Shown: in pieces, positions 1-13,963 of the stretch
Layout: each line of letters begins with the position of its first letter
Position numbering within the stretch: the stretch's first letter is position 1
DNA from: Dermatophagoides farinae
Taxonomy: Eukaryota > Arthropoda > Arachnida > Sarcoptiformes > Pyroglyphidae
Assembly: GCF_024713945.1 (NCBI RefSeq)
Contig: NC_134683.1
Location: 3,163,501-3,227,500, forward strand
Direction: 5' to 3'
Length of the DNA stretch: 64,000 nt
Made by a program: the position numbers and the translations under genes
Notes under the pieces: model-generated
Seen by the model: the letters and a program-made list of their open reading frames with translations, nothing else
The model's database searches: none
Told to the model about the DNA's origin: nothing

Positions 1-1663
1 TCATAAATGATGATGATGGCGATGGTGATGGCGATATTTTTGCATGGATGGTTTGATTCTCACACAAACTCAATGGCTTTGTTGTTCTTTCATTGTTTTT
101 TGTTCTCATTCATTTTTTCATTCACTATAACCTTAGCCTTGAGATAATATACATGGCCTTTCCCTTTTTATAAACTAGTAGTTTTTTTTTCTTCTTCTCT
201 ATCCATCAACAACAATACAGAAAACTGGGTTCTGTGACAATTGTCAAGAATCAAACCAAAAAAAAAAAAAAATGTGTAAAAATATAGATCATCATAATCG
301 AAAGTGAGTCAGTCAGTCGTTATAGAGAATTTTTTTTCAATCATTGTGTTATTGATTTTGAAGAATCCAAAAGTCAAAAAAAAAGATGGATTTTTGGTTC
401 ATTTTTTTTTTTGGTTCACAATCATATCATCATTGAAAGAAAATTGTTCGGGTGTTTCACTATGAACAAACAACACAACCCATACTGACTGACTTTGTGA
501 ATGTAATTTTTAAGACTTGATGATCCTCTCATCATTCAATCAAAGGAACAACAAAACGAAATACAAAAAAATACAAAATAGAAAAAAGTTCAACCGACTT
601 GAAACGAATCATTATCGTCATCATCATCATCATCATTGTCGGTCATCAGAGCATTACGATTTAGTTTCTTTCTTTCTTTTCGTTTGTCGTTTTTTTCCTC
701 CTTAACGACGACCAATTTTCAACAAAGACAATTTTTTTTTTGTTTGCCCAAAAACGAATATGAATGTGAATGTTGAATGGGAAGAAAATGAAACTTATCA
801 ACATAGCAAGCAAAAGTGGAAACAAAAAATTGGTCGCAATGTTATATTAATGATAGGGATGTATGGATTCTTCTTTTCGGTGCGTAATTTCAGAATCGAT
901 CCAATAGAAAAAGTAACAACAAAACATGGGAAAAGGGCACGAGGAATTTTTTTGTTTTATCCAATGACAACACAATCCAAGTCCTTTTTTTCGCTGAAAT
1001 ATGAATTACATTTCAACAAGGAAAATTTAAACCACGCAAAAACAATTGATTTTTTCCCTCTCTCGATAATTCGTGCACATCAATCAATCAATCAACGAAT
1101 TCATGAAAAATGTATAGGGCCTATATTTCAAATGGTTGGTTCAAACAAAAACCTATATGATACTGATGATGATGATGATGTTAAGTTTCATATTTCATAT
1201 TTTTTTTCACTCAGAAAAAAAAATGAAGAAAGAAAACGCACAATATACGTATGTTTTAATTAACAATTTATATAGGACACATTATCATCATCATCAACAT
1301 TATGGTATTGCTAGAATAAAGAATAATGTGTGTACACGTTCTGTATACACACATTATAATCAATTCAACCGTACGAAACAATAAAACACAATGAAAAGTG
1401 AATATTATTGTTTTGCTGATGGTTCGTGATATCAATTTTTAATTTTTAATTTTTTTTTTTCATCATCATCATCATAAATTTTTCACTGTGCTACTATGTT
1501 GCAGAATTCTTTTTCAGTTTTTTTTTTATTATATTGTTGGAAACAATAAGCGTCAAGTTGATTTATTTGTAATTTCATAATTTTGTTTCATGTGTACTGA
1601 AAATAGATTTTTTTTTTTGAATTGGTTGGGCAAGACCAAATGCAATTGAAAGAAGAAGTAGAA

Positions 1664-1683
1664 ATTTCATACGCGTATGAAAT
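1664..1683. repeat. 20-bp perfect palindrome with MluI core
   Basis: The sequence ATTTCATACG is followed directly by its reverse complement CGTATGAAAT, giving a gapless 20-bp palindrome centred on ACGCGT. It is not made of the surrounding microsatellite units. It could be a dimeric transcription-factor site, but no function can be assigned. Confidence 0.8.
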
Positions 1684-1685
1684 CA

Positions 1686-1710
1686 TGATGATGATGATGA
1701 TGATGATGAT
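1686..1710. repeat. (ATG)n trinucleotide microsatellite
   Basis: About eight uninterrupted ATG units. This unit (CAT on the other strand) is the commonest microsatellite in the window and recurs dozens of times in non-coding DNA. Confidence 0.9.
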
Positions 1711-4700
1711 AATGTTGTTGATGACTAGAATTTTAATTTTTCTTTACTGGATTTCAAAGCCAAAATATAATGATTCTATATCTTTCCGGAAATATAATTG
1801 ACTAATCAGAAAAGTTTTGTTGTAATTCTATCCCAATTGCATTTACAGGATTTTTTTCTTTGCCAATGAACGGCACCATGATTATCCATTATGATGATGA
1901 TGATGAAGGGATACAAACTCAAATTGTGTACCATAAAAGATATCGATCGAATCAAGAAGAAAAAAGATTCATCTTGGGAGATTTTTTTTTTGTAAATCGA
2001 TACAATCGATTCTTTTTTTTCTACATTCTGCACTTTATCATTCATTCATCAATCTTGTATTTTTTTTTTTTTTTTTTGATTCTATGGAATCTATTTTTTT
2101 GTTTGTTTGTCTGAGTAAAATAATGACGACAACAACAACAACAACAACGATGGCAAAAAGAACCATTATCTAGAAAACATACATCAAAGTAGCTAAAACT
2201 TTTTTTTATTTCATCGCCTTTCACCGTTCAACCGAATATGGTTGCTCTTGAAGAGACTTTGGACGGAAAAGAAAAGAAAAGAAAAAAAGCAACAACCAAA
2301 TTATAGACTTGACGTTATTTTTTCAAGTGATGCGTTTGATTCCAACAAACATGGCCACATGGTTAACATTTTTCGTTGGTGCTCTCTTTCTCTAATGATA
2401 GCCTTTTCCGATTGTGCAAGCCAAATCGACATTATTTTCTAAGCTACCATATAGAGAGAGAATGAAAGAATTTATTACTTTTACACAAATGAATATAACA
2501 GGATTCTATTCGGAAATTCTACTTTGAAAATCATTTATACCAAGTTATTGTAAAGCGAAAAAAACTTCATTCATTCATTTCATTTTAATTCTAAATGCTG
2601 GAATATATATTTCAATAAAATTGAATGTATGGTATACGTACATGGACCATCTCATGGGACGACAAACTTTCTACTACTATTATGGATGTAGATGATAGGG
2701 CCCTGGATCAGAACATGAAAACAAAACAAAAAAATTTGTTATCATCATTATCCATGGATGGCTGGTTGGTTGGTTGATACCATTTTTGCTGGTTCTGGTT
2801 TTTTTTTCTCGTTGTTGTTGTTGTTGTTGTTGTCTAGTAGTAGTGTTACTGTAACAGTATTTTCTCTCTCTCTATCGTTGAACCGCCTAATTACGCCTAG
2901 AGACACGCCTTTTTTCATGTGCATTCACAGACATTTTTTTTTTATTCACATAGTCTCAAATAGTGTCAGTCTGAATCAACACAATGTGTAACGTACAGGG
3001 AAATAAAAAAATTACAACAATTGCTACAATGAATGAACTCATCATCATCATCATCATTCAAATGGAATTTTTAAAAGACCAAAAATATGAAACAAACATT
3101 TTCCTGGTGATGGAATTGACTTTTTTTTCGAACCAAAAAAAAAAAAAAAAACAGCATATACGAATTCTGGATCAAAAATTCGGTCAACCAACTGAATCCA
3201 GATGCACACATACACACACATAGACATACAGTATTGAAAAATTCTTTAGACATGAATTTCAATTCAATCATTCAATGAATCATTGAATTTCAATTTTCAA
3301 ATTTCCAACCAATGAAAAAGAAAACCTGAAATCGGAAATAATTTGCATATTATTATTCGAAACAAAACAAAATAAAAAAAATAACATTTGAATACTGGGC
3401 AATGATTAATTCGTGTTATTTAAACACTGATATTGAATCCGAATTGAATCCAAAATGAAATCGACAATGCACGTGTCTAATATTTGTATATATTTTTTTT
3501 CTGCTTGAAATAAATTGCGTATCATCTCTGTCTCTCTGTCTCTCTTTTAACCCACGCACACACACACACATCTATCTAAGCATCTAATATGTTCAAACAA
3601 GTTTTGTGATGGCCAAACAAATCATCATCAAGTGAAGCAAGAAAAAAAACGAAATTTGCATACAAACAAGTTTTTTTTCTGTATATCTGGTATCGTTTGT
3701 TTCTGGTTGCTATAGGAATGATGAAATTCAATATTCAGAAAAAAATGACAACGACGACGACGACGACGAATGATGGAATGCCAAAAAATGATGTTTGAAT
3801 ATTATCCATCCATTCAAACAAAATTCAAAAGGCGTTGACACATGATCAAGATTATTATGTCATCGAGTTCATCATCATCATCATCATAAACCGTGGATAA
3901 TATCGAAGATTGAGAAAAAAAATTCGCAACCAGAAAAAATCCATATGTCTCATATCTGTGAGACCGAATTATTTTTTCTTTGTTTTTGGTTTTGGTTTTG
4001 TTTTTTAAAAAACTCGATTATAATCACATTTTAAATTTTCAAAATTCTATAGAATCTAAATGATGAAAAGTGTATCCAATAATAATAAGTGTTGAAAATG
4101 AAATGGTCGTGGGTCAATGAAAAAAAAATTTTCAATTTTTCAACCATTGAACCAGAAATAAATAACAAAAAAAAGGAAGAAGAAAGGAAGTGTGATGGGC
4201 AACATTTTTAAGCCGGTTTAAAGCCAACAAATGTTTGCTTGGTTGAATGAATTTTTTTTTTGCAGAGAAAAAAAAATTTTTTAAATTAAATTGTAATGAT
4301 GATCAAATGTGATTATCAAATATATTTGAGAATTGTGAATGGCGGCAAATGAAAGACTGAAAAACAAAACTGTGCACAAAATCCGCACACACACACACAC
4401 ACACGCCATTCACGGGTATTAAACGATGGGTTAATTCACAGAATCCCTTTTTTTTTGGTTACGAATCGAATTTCATTGAAAGTTTTTTTATTTGTTCTGT
4501 GTCTTTTTTTTGTATTTTGAAATTCAATTTTAAAATTAAAGATCTGAACGGGGAAAAAAATATAAAAATCACCATCATCATCATCTAAATAATCTGGGTG
4601 CGACTTGGATATTTCAAGAGTTTTTTGATCATCTGTTATTTTGGGCGCCATTCATCATCATTCATTCATTCATTCATTCATTCATTGATGATCATTTGTC

Positions 4701-5632
4701 ACAATCATAATAATAATGATCATCATCATCAAGCTACTGTGTGTGTGTGTCTGTATTGTTATTATTCAATTCTTATGTTGTTGCTGCTGATGCTGCTGTT
4801 TTTGTTTTGTTTTGTTTTGTTTGAATTTATAGCCATTGGCCATATTATATAGACATTGATAATATTATTGTTCACGTGATAATAGCAGTAATCATTATTC
4901 ATTCAAATTCAAATTCAATTTTGATTCAAGATGATGATGATCATGATCATGATGATGATGGTTGTATTCTATTTCAATAGATATTTGATGATTATAATCA
5001 TAATAATAATAAATAAATAATGATAACATGAACAACGAACCAACCAGACAAACAAAACAAATTGAAAAAAAATAGAAATAGAAAACTACACAAACAAATC
5101 GACAACAACAACATAAACAATTTGCTTAAAGCTATTTCATTCATTCATTCAGAATGATTTGTCAACTCTTTTCATGATGATGAAATGGAGATTATAATTG
5201 GCCAATGGATGGATGGATGGATTAATCAAATCGATTTTTACTACTACCAGTACCACAACCACCATCACCACCACTAATGATCAAAGATAATGATAATGAA
5301 TTTTGCAGCTATACAAAGAATATTTAAAATTGAAAATCAATTAGACTCTAATTCAACTATCGATTGATTGATTGTGAATCGATTTTTTTTTGTTTGAATT
5401 CAAATTCAAATCACACAAATTGAATGATTCAAATGGAGAAAAAAAATCGATCGTGTTTTCAAATCGAATGATTTGAGATACGAAAACAAAATGAAAAAAA
5501 AACCAAGAAAAAAAACCGAAAAAAAGAAATCATGTTTTGCATTTCGAAGAAAAAAAATTTTTTTTGATTTTTTCTTTTTTTTCGGACAATTGCTGACCAT
5601 TGTAAATATGTGTGTGTTGGTCGGTTGGTTGA

Positions 5633-5634
<2 letters not shown>

Positions 5635-5663
<29 letters not shown>
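5635..5663. repeat. (TG)n dinucleotide microsatellite
   Basis: About fourteen uninterrupted TG units, among the longest dinucleotide tracts in the left part of the window. Similar shorter tracts occur near 4386-4404, 9568-9590, 11849-11872, 12957-12981 and 14460-14482. Confidence 0.9.
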
Positions 5664-5665
<2 letters not shown>

Positions 5666-7313
5666 ACAAACCTAGTAATCAAATTCAATCATTTCATCAT
5701 CATAGCCATATTCATTGTCATTGTTCAATGTAAAATGTATATATATGTGGAAATGGAGTGTGGGGTGTGGGGGTTAGATTTTGATGAAGATCACGAAGAT
5801 TGACCAATCAATGATTCATACATAAAATGTAAAGTAATACAAAGCCGGATCCTTTCAACAACAAATGCAAAAAAAAAAGAATGAAGAAAAAAAAGTTTCA
5901 GACATGACATACACAATCCATATTATTATATCCATACAATCATCATCATATACAGTGGTGGTGGTGGACATTGGTTGTACATTTTGAGAAATGATGATGA
6001 TGATGATGAAAAAAAATCAATTTCAATTGACTGACCAACCAAACAAAAAATTGTACGTTCTTTTTTTTTCTTCATTGGAAATTGACTCGAAATGATTGGA
6101 CAATAGCAACAACAACAACAACAACAACAAATTTTGTTGCAGCACCATGGTTTGATGACAAAATTGATTTCGTTTTTTTTCGTGTTCGATTTTGAATTCG
6201 ATAAACATTTCAGTTACGAGTTCAGCTGCTGCTGCTGCTGCTGTTAATGGTGACACACACACACACAAACAGCCTGTTTTTGGCCTCTTTCTTTCTTTCT
6301 GTATTTGGGTTTGTGTGATTGTGATTGACATCCAAAGGAAAAAAAAAGAAACACGCATTTGGTCTAGGTCTCATGAACATGCAAATTGTTGAGATTATTA
6401 TGGGATTTTTTTTTCTTTTAGCCTTAGTGAGAAATGATGATGATGATAATACCTTGATGGTCCAGACAGAGGTGATATTGGATTTTTGAAATTGAAATCG
6501 ATCATGTCGCCATCATGTCCGCCGTTCATCATCATCATCATCATCATGTGATCATGATGATGACCGGCCAATTTTTTTTGAGGGTCATCAACGAATAGCT
6601 CTATATCCACCATCACCAACATTGATGAGTGGCCGTCGATTTCATCGATGGTCAATTATATTGAAAAGCCGCCAATGAATATACAAACAGACAGGCAGGT
6701 AAGAAAAAAAAACCACAACAATGTTCATGATGATGATGATGATGATGGGGCTCATCATACCATCATCATCATCATCACTATGAAAGAAACTAAAAACCAC
6801 ATAGGGGTAGTTTCACTATATATCAATGTTGACGATGAAAAAAAAGAAGAAAAAAAAGGCAGGTAATTGAAGACCATTGCCGATCTCTGTGTGTATGTGT
6901 GTGTGTGGACCAATTTTCGCCAATTCCTCATCATCATCATCATCCATGGATAGGTTTTGTCGATAATGACACACTGTGTGTCCACATGATGATGATGATG
7001 ATGATGATGATGACAATGAGATTGACCAGCCTGAATGAATGAATTATATAAAGAAATAGAATCTATCAAATGTCCATGTATAAGATCGAATAGATTGTGA
7101 ATGTGTGTGTGGGGGGAAAGAATAGAGAGATAATGACAACAAAAAAAAAGAAAAAAAATTATTTTTCGACCAGCTGAGAATTGACTTGTGGTCAACATAT
7201 TTTAGCACTATATATTCTATATATGTGGTTCTATAACCTATGATTATGTCAGTCACATCGACAGATCAAGCAAGAGAGTGGACATAGACCAAAATGTAAA
7301 TGGCTGACTGAAA

Positions 7314-7335
7314 TGACTGACTGACTGACTGACTG
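7314..7335. repeat. (CTGA)n tetranucleotide repeat
   Basis: Five to six CTGA/GACT units that run into CTGG/GGCT variants and then a CATn tract. A (GGAT)n array lies 150 bp downstream at about 7479-7500, so two different tetranucleotide arrays lie close together. Confidence 0.85.
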
Positions 7336-9770
7336 GCTGGTTGGCTGGCTAGCTAGCTCATCATCATCATCATCATCATTGATTCCAAATTGGTTGTGGA
7401 ACAAAAAATGATTGAAAGAAAAAAAATTTGGAACTAAAACAAAACAAAACAAAAAAAATATCACTGGAACCAAATGACGGATGGATGGATGGATGGATGA
7501 ATGGACGGGAAAGATCGACAACAGTAATGAGTCAGCCAGTCAGTAAATATTTAATTCAGTCAGCTGCATTCTCGATGACGATATATGTGATATAGATAAT
7601 AATTTCGATAATTGTGACAGCAACAGCCAGCAGTTGGTTTGATCATCATCATCATCATATTTGTTAATCGTTGCTCGTTAACTAATATGACTTCATGGTA
7701 TATTTATTCATAAAAAAAAAGAAATTTGCATATACGACCGACGTCGAGTATTAGTATATTATATGAGAGCGCCAATCAGTCGAATCGCCATCAAAAAAAA
7801 AAAAAAGTTCGTAATTGTTTCTTTTCAGAAAAAATCTTTTAGTCTAAAATATCGTTGTACACATCTTTATTACATACCTGAATTTTTATCTTGGACTAGA
7901 TGACGCCAATATTTATATATGGATTGAATTTGTGTGCTGGTGAATTTCTTTTCTGTTCAACAGAGAGGGTGGGTGGAGAAAAATGACGACGTTGATGATG
8001 TTTAATGATGGCCAGACATGATGTTTAATGTCTCCAAATCATGATAATGATGATGATGATGATGATAATCACATTGACATTTACATGGTCATTCGTTGTA
8101 TATGATCATATTTGGTCAAATCAATTGAAATCAATGAAAAACAACAACAACAACAACAAAGATTGTTAATTGTTGTTTGTTTTGAATTGGCTAATAACAA
8201 TTCGAATTGGATCAAAGTTCCACGATTTGACGATAGAGGTCGCTACTAGTGTCGAAATATTTACCTTTTTTCGAGTACATTCGGTATTTCATGCATATCA
8301 AATTGTTGTCGTCGTCGTTGTTTTTATTGTTTTTATCGGTCGAACGATTAAAGATATGCTTATTAATTAATTGATTTTAATTGATCAAATCAAATGAAAA
8401 AAGAAGAAAAAAAAATTCATTTTTTTTCTTTTTGATTAATGAAGATTTACGGGATGCCGATTTTGAAACAAAACAAACATGTCATCATTGGCGAAACAAA
8501 AAAAAATATCGAATGAATCGGTCGATTTAAAACAATAATCACCACATACATACACACACACACAATGATGATGTGTAATTAAATTTTTGTTTTCTTTTAA
8601 ATTTAAATTTTTAAAATTAAAATTATTCAAACCACCACCACCATAATTGATGATGATTATGATTAAAATACAGGCCATTATAATTTCATTTATGGAAAAA
8701 AACGTTACATAAATCAAATGTTCTTGTTGGTGTTCGTGTGTGACATATTTATTTTTTTTTTTCAAAAGAAAAATAAATAAATAAACAATCAAAATATATA
8801 TCAACAACACGAATCGATTGTATCGATGATTTCGATGATGATTGATGATGACATTATTCGAATTCTGTCTTTGAAACGTAAACACACACACACAGAAAAT
8901 TTGCCCTTTGTGTGTCATCACCTGTAGATATTATATGATTGATCGATTTTTTTTCTTCATCGATGTTCTTGTCCACACCTGATAATAATAGTACATTCAC
9001 CATGAAAATTATTGATTTGTTTAAATAAATTTTTTATTATATTATTTTAATAATTAATTTAAAATTCATTTTTTTTTCGTTAAATTCAAATTACAAGCAA
9101 AAAAAAATGATTGAATTGAATCAAAAAAAAGTTTCCATGATTGTGTAAGGGGATGGTGGTGGTGGGTGGTTGTGGTACTGGTTACATTCTTAAATCAATT
9201 AATTTTGGAATGAATCAAGAGATAGAGAGAGAAAGAAAAAAATTGATGATGATAAGTAGCAATAAAAAAAATGAATCAATCAATCAATCAATCGATATAT
9301 ATTGATTAATGAACAAATGCTATTTACAATAAACAAGAAAAAAAAACCATTATTGAAAATGTTCAATATTCAATGAGAATATTCACTAATTCACAAATTC
9401 AAATACATAATAATAATGATGATGAAATGTCATCGATTGTTGTTCGTTTAGTTTTTTGTTTTTTTTTTTTTTTGGTTGTCCAGAAAAAAACCTATTCCTA
9501 TTTCAACTATTTTTTTATGATACATTGTTGATTCTTCAAGTGTTGTGGGTGGAAATGGAACTATTGTGGGTGTGTGTGTTTGTGTGTGGGTGTGGGTGTG
9601 AAAAAAACAATGAACAAAACAATGAATGAATGTTGATGTAGCTTGGAGTAGATGTTTACAATTCTTGATTGAAAGCCAAAGTTTTTTCGTTTTTTTTTGT
9701 TGCAAAATTCCAAAGGTCAATAAATTCATATATAAATAATCAAATGACTATTGTGGATACACATATTCGA

Positions 9771-11636
9771 TCACCATTTGATTGATAATTCTGATGGTAA
9801 AATACCGGGTGATGTTGTCATCTGATGATGATGAAGATGATTATGATTATGATTATTATGATTATGATTATTATTATGATGATTGGGCGCTGTTTGTTGA
9901 TTATTATTTTCATTATCGCTACAATTTCCATTTTCTTTTTTAACATTACCAATAACATTACCACCACCTCCATCATTACCATTATGTGTTTTAACATGTT
10001 TACTAAGATGATCAGAACGCATAAAACGTTTATTACAAACTGGACATGCAAATCGTTTTTCGCCAGTATGTGTTCGTAAATGACGTTGTAATTCATCGGA
10101 ACGTGTAAAACGTTTTCCACAGAAAAGCCAATTACAAACAAATGGCCTTTCACCTGTATGCCATCTTAGATGTGCTTTTAGATGAGATGTTTTTCCATAA
10201 ACTTTACCACAGCCTGGTATATGACAACTATGGATGTTCTTTTTACGTAAATGAGCACCAGCTGGTCCTAAACGTTCAGCTTCCTGACAATTGGGACAAT
10301 CACAGGTAGCACGCCCAGTATAACGACGTTGTGATCGAGTTGATGTTGTCGTTGTTGTTGTTGTCGATGATGATTGATTGGCCGATGAAGCAGCCGGTGG
10401 AATCGAGGCAGTGATCGCTGCAGTCGTTGATTGTGTGGTTGCAGATAAACCAAACGGTGATGTTGCCGTTGGATTCTGGTGACTGGTTGGCAACACTGAT
10501 TTATACGTATCTTGCAACAAATGTTGACCAGATGCAGAAAGTAATGGATGGGCTGTTGCCACAGCGGCAGCCGATTGTGCTGATGCTGCAACTGCAGCAG
10601 CAGCGGCTAATGATGATCCAAGACCATAATCAGTAGCAGGTGAACCATAAGCATTAGCTTGTAGTCCAGTATGAAGACCAGTACTGGCTGTAGCCGATGT
10701 AGGTGCCATATCAAGCCAACTACTACCGGTAGCTGTGGGCATTTCCCACCAACTTGATGAATGATGATGATGATGATGATGGGCGGCTGCTGCATGATGA
10801 TTCAATGACGATTGTGTGACTGGATCATTTTTGATACAAGCACCATGATGATGACCAGAAGTATTCATTCCAAATGGCCAACTATCAACAGCATATGGAT
10901 TTGTAGCCATTCGTGAATACATATGACTGGTGCTCAAATGATTACTAGCGGCTGTATGATTTGTATGATGTGGGGTGTGTGTATGATGATGATCACCCGG
11001 ATGATGATGTGAATGCATTTTACTAAAAAAGCTCGATGATTGTCCTGTTGTACCTACATTACCACTACCATCTAACATACAGGAAGTAGTAACAGAAGAA
11101 TGAGGTGGTGGTGGTGCCGGTGGATAAACACTAAATATACTATCAGCAGTACTATAACCGATAGCTGAATTATTACTATTATTGGAATTGGGCGTTGAAT
11201 TTAATGGTGATCGATTATTATTATTTGTATTTGTATTATACATTGTTTGACCAATCGATGTCGGTGGTGAACCGGCATTCGATGATGATGAGGCTCGTTG
11301 TTGAGGTAAACCAGCATTTGGTGGTGCTGCAGAATTTGGTGATGGTGTATGATGATTAATTGGTGGTGAAATTGATGTATTATTATTGTTATTATTATTT
11401 CCGATTGTATTTGTCAATGTGTTTGTCGTTGATGATGAATTCGATGATGATGATGATGATGTAGCTTTTTTCCATGGATGAAAACTTTTACCAACGGCTG
11501 CATCGGCCAATGGTGGTGGTGTTTTCGATGCTAATTTATTGCATTGTGCTGTTAACATTGCTAATGGATTTGTTGTACCACCACCAGCACCACCAACAAC
11601 ACCGCCACCACCAGCTAAACGTGCTGTAGCTGGTTC
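9771..11636 (-). CDS. Sp6-9: Sp6-9-class zinc-finger transcription factor, 3' coding exon (5' incomplete)
   Basis: Sequence-specific nuclear activator of the Sp/KLF family that binds GC/GT boxes. The Sp6-9 clade (fly Sp1 and btd relatives, vertebrate Sp8/Sp9) acts in limb and head development. The exon starts after an acceptor ending CTAG (11638-11637) in phase 0 and encodes 621 residues to a stop at 9771. It begins with a Gly-rich run leading to the Sp box [14 protein letters not shown], then GKSFHPWKK, the N-terminal signature of Sp8/Sp9. A long Ser/Asn/His/Ala-rich middle follows. The buttonhead box CDCPNC (about 10290-10310) precedes three C2H2 fingers (about 10230-9980) with the [16 protein letters not shown] and RSDHLSKH contact helices. 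The C-terminus is His/Asn-rich. The first exon with the initiator Met was not found in the 16 kb upstream and probably lies beyond a long intron. The nearest internal Met (11558) falls inside the Sp box, so it is not the likely start. Family assignment is strong; the choice between Sp6, Sp8 and Sp9 is not resolved. Confidence 0.93.
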   Translation of the reverse strand, partial: EPATARLAGGGGVVGGAGGGTTNPLAMLTAQCNKLASKTPPPLADAAVGKSFHPWKKATSSSSSSNSSSTTNTLTNTIGNNNNNNNTSISPPINHHTPSPNSAAPPNAGLPQQRASSSSNAGSPPTSIGQTMYNTNTNNNNRSPLNSTPNSNNSNNSAIGYSTADSIFSVYPPAPPPPHSSVTTSCMLDGSGNVGTTGQSSSFFSKMHSHHHPGDHHHTHTPHHTNHTAASNHLSTSHMYSRMATNPYAVDSWPFGMNTSGHHHGACIKNDPVTQSSLNHHAAAAHHHHHHHSSSWWEMPTATGSSWLDMAPTSATASTGLHTGLQANAYGSPATDYGLGSSLAAAAAVAASAQSAAAVATAHPLLSASGQHLLQDTYKSVLPTSHQNPTATSPFGLSATTQSTTAAITASIPPAASSANQSSSTTTTTTTSTRSQRRYTGRATCDCPNCQEAERLGPAGAHLRKKNIHSCHIPGCGKVYGKTSHLKAHLRWHTGERPFVCNWLFCGKRFTRSDELQRHLRTHTGEKRFACPVCNKRFMRSDHLSKHVKTHNGNDGGGGNVIGNVKKENGNCSDNENNNQQTAPNHHNNNHNHNNHNHNHLHHHQMTTSPGILPSELSIKW

Positions 11637-13938
11637 CTAGATAAAATGAAAAACAAAAAAAAAACAAAAAATTAATAATGACCAAACGTGTCAAAAGTGA
11701 ATCAGGAGTAAATAGAAAAAAAATTCAGCAATCCAATTGGATCAGCTCAGCGAAAAAAAACAAGTTTCAATACTGTCATCTGATACCTGGATTTCAAACC
11801 TCGATCACTGATCGGCCAGGTTCATTCATGAATCCATCTGCCATGTTATCAATGTGTGTGTGTGTGTGTGTGATGGTCTTGTTGTAAACATGATATTCAT
11901 TCGAATTGATTGATGAATTTTCGTGATTATTATCATCATCATCATCATCATCTCTATTGGATATAAAACCGATCCTGTTGCGTTTCGTCATCATCATCAT
12001 CATCATCATCATCAATGATTCAATTCAATTCATAGATGTCATTATATCTAATTATCGAATCAAAATGGCAAAAAAAAAATTCGTTCATTGCCATCATCAT
12101 CATCATCATAACGTAAATGATTTACAAAAAAAATGCCTGCATCAATATCAAAAAAAAAGAAAAGAAAAACACTCACTCACTCTCTCAAGTAGGGTATATA
12201 TTATTGATCAAAAACTAGAAAATTATTATTGATTTAATCAGAATCAAAATGATGATGATGATGATGATCAGATGAGGGCCACACCTCAAATCAGATCAAG
12301 TTTTTTTTTCTTCATCTTGTTTGTCTCGCTTTTATACACACAGATCAAGATCATCATCATCGTTGTTGTTGAGATTTTCGGGTGGAGTAACCAGCCGGTA
12401 GGTTGTTGTCTATGTTAACCATGATTTTTTTTTTTGTTTTTTTTTTTGGCTGCAATCGATCACACACTGAATGAATATTCAAATTAAAAAATAATAATGA
12501 AAATCAAACAAAATAACAACAACAACAGCAAAACGAAACCAAAAAAAAAAAAAAATGAATTTCAATCAATAGGGATCGATGATACTGTGGTCATCAATCG
12601 GGTTAACAATACACACACAACACACAGTAATGCATCATCATCAATAATGATGGTTAATAGTAATCTCATTCTATGTGTTTTTGTGTGTATGACAAATATA
12701 TGTTGCTGATATAAACAGGAATTTTTTACAGAGAGATAGAGAATAAAGATTCTCAGGAAGGTAGAATTTGATTTCCACCAATTTTCAATGGTTGGTCAAT
12801 CGACACAATCGATGATGCATGACTGTTTTTTTTTTCATTTTGACTTGATGATTTGGAAACATTATTTGGACAGCGAAAAAAAAAATAAAAATAATAAATT
12901 TCACTCTCTTCGTTCGGTTTATCCAGTACTAGGAATGTTTCTATTGTTTTTTTGTTTGTGTGTGTGTGTGTGTGTGTGTGTGGCTTAATTATCACATTGA
13001 TGGCCAACCAAAAAAATACACACAGAGGTTGTGACAATATTTACGAGCTTTCGATAAGCTCGAATCGACAACAACAACAATTGAAACTAAATTACAAAAA
13101 TGAAAAAAAAACGAAACATCAGTATTGTGTGAAGAATTGTGTGAATATAACGAATTTGAATCTGTCAAAATTGAAACAAAAAAAAAACAAAACAAAACAG
13201 CAGAAAAAAAATTTTTTTTTCTTGAACCGTTTTTTTTCGAAATATTTCGCAAAGAACAATGACACCATGACCACCACCGAAACAACAACAACAACAACAA
13301 ATGAATCGATTTGCATAAGAATCGATTCATTTATTGATTTTTCTCATTTTTTTTTATATAGATTATATATGTGAATATTACACATTTGCTAAATAATTTT
13401 TTCAAAATAGAAACGAAAAGAATCACCAAAAAAAAAACGTCACACACACACACATTCATGCATAGCAAAAATAAAAAGAATGGTCGAGTATAATAAATCA
13501 TTGGAATCGAATCGATGAACGAAAAAAGCAGTATCGAAAGTAATTATCGAATCGCTTCTGACAGTAATTATCTCTTGTTGTTGTTGTTGTTTTTTTTTGT
13601 TTGAAAGAAAAATTTTTTTCTAGAAAAAAAAACAAAAAAAAAATTCTTCAACCATTATCATCATCATCATCATCATCATTTGGAAGTCATATATTTGACC
13701 TTTTTTTTATATTATCTTTGATATTCCAAATCCACATTCATTACGCATGTGTACAGTAATTATCTCACCAATTTGGAATTGATGATGATGATGATGATCA
13801 TTATTATTGTTGTGAATATGATGGCCACACGATTTTTGATCATTTGAACATCATTCAAATAAAATCGATATCGAAAAAAATTATTAATTTAAGCCACACA
13901 CACACATACATACGGATACCCCCTTCAAAAATTGGTTT

Positions 13939-13963
13939 ATCCTAATGCATTATGCATTAGGAT
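13939..13963. repeat. 25-bp palindrome containing two ATGCAT cores
   Basis: Arm ATCCTAATGCAT, one-base spacer T, then the exact reverse complement of the arm. The two nested ATGCAT/TAATGCAT cores resemble homeodomain or POU half-sites. The position, in the large non-coding region upstream of a developmental transcription factor, would suit a regulatory element, but that is inference. Confidence 0.8.

Larger units (their letters stand above)
1..9770. other. Gene-poor, microsatellite-rich region
   Basis: I find no supportable coding exon, tRNA or rRNA here. The open frames present are driven by low-complexity repeats (poly-His, poly-Asp, poly-Phe, poly-Lys translations of CAT, GAT, T and A runs) and lack domain-like sequence or matching splice sites. 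The DNA is A+T rich with A/T homopolymers, CAT/ATG trinucleotide tracts, CA/TG dinucleotide tracts and short tetranucleotide arrays. It lies 3' of the Sp6-9 gene, so it is intergenic and may hold regulatory DNA for that developmental gene. A stretch near 7660-7800 is less repetitive, with an octamer-like ATTTGCAT, a CCAAT and a TATATTATAT, but I cannot assign it as a promoter. Confidence 0.6.

Noticed and set aside
760-1263. 167-codon open frame on the plus strand
   Set aside because: Low-complexity Lys/Phe/Asn/Asp composition, no domain motif, no matching splice structure. Explained by A/T richness and GAT repeats.
6192-6392. Coding frames with poly-Ala or poly-His runs around 6000-7200
   Set aside because: Translations of GCT, CAT and CAA microsatellites on both strands; no unique sequence between the runs.
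9818-10153. Second open frame inside the Sp6-9 exon
   Set aside because: Shadow frame of the zinc-finger exon caused by its repetitive His/Asn codons.
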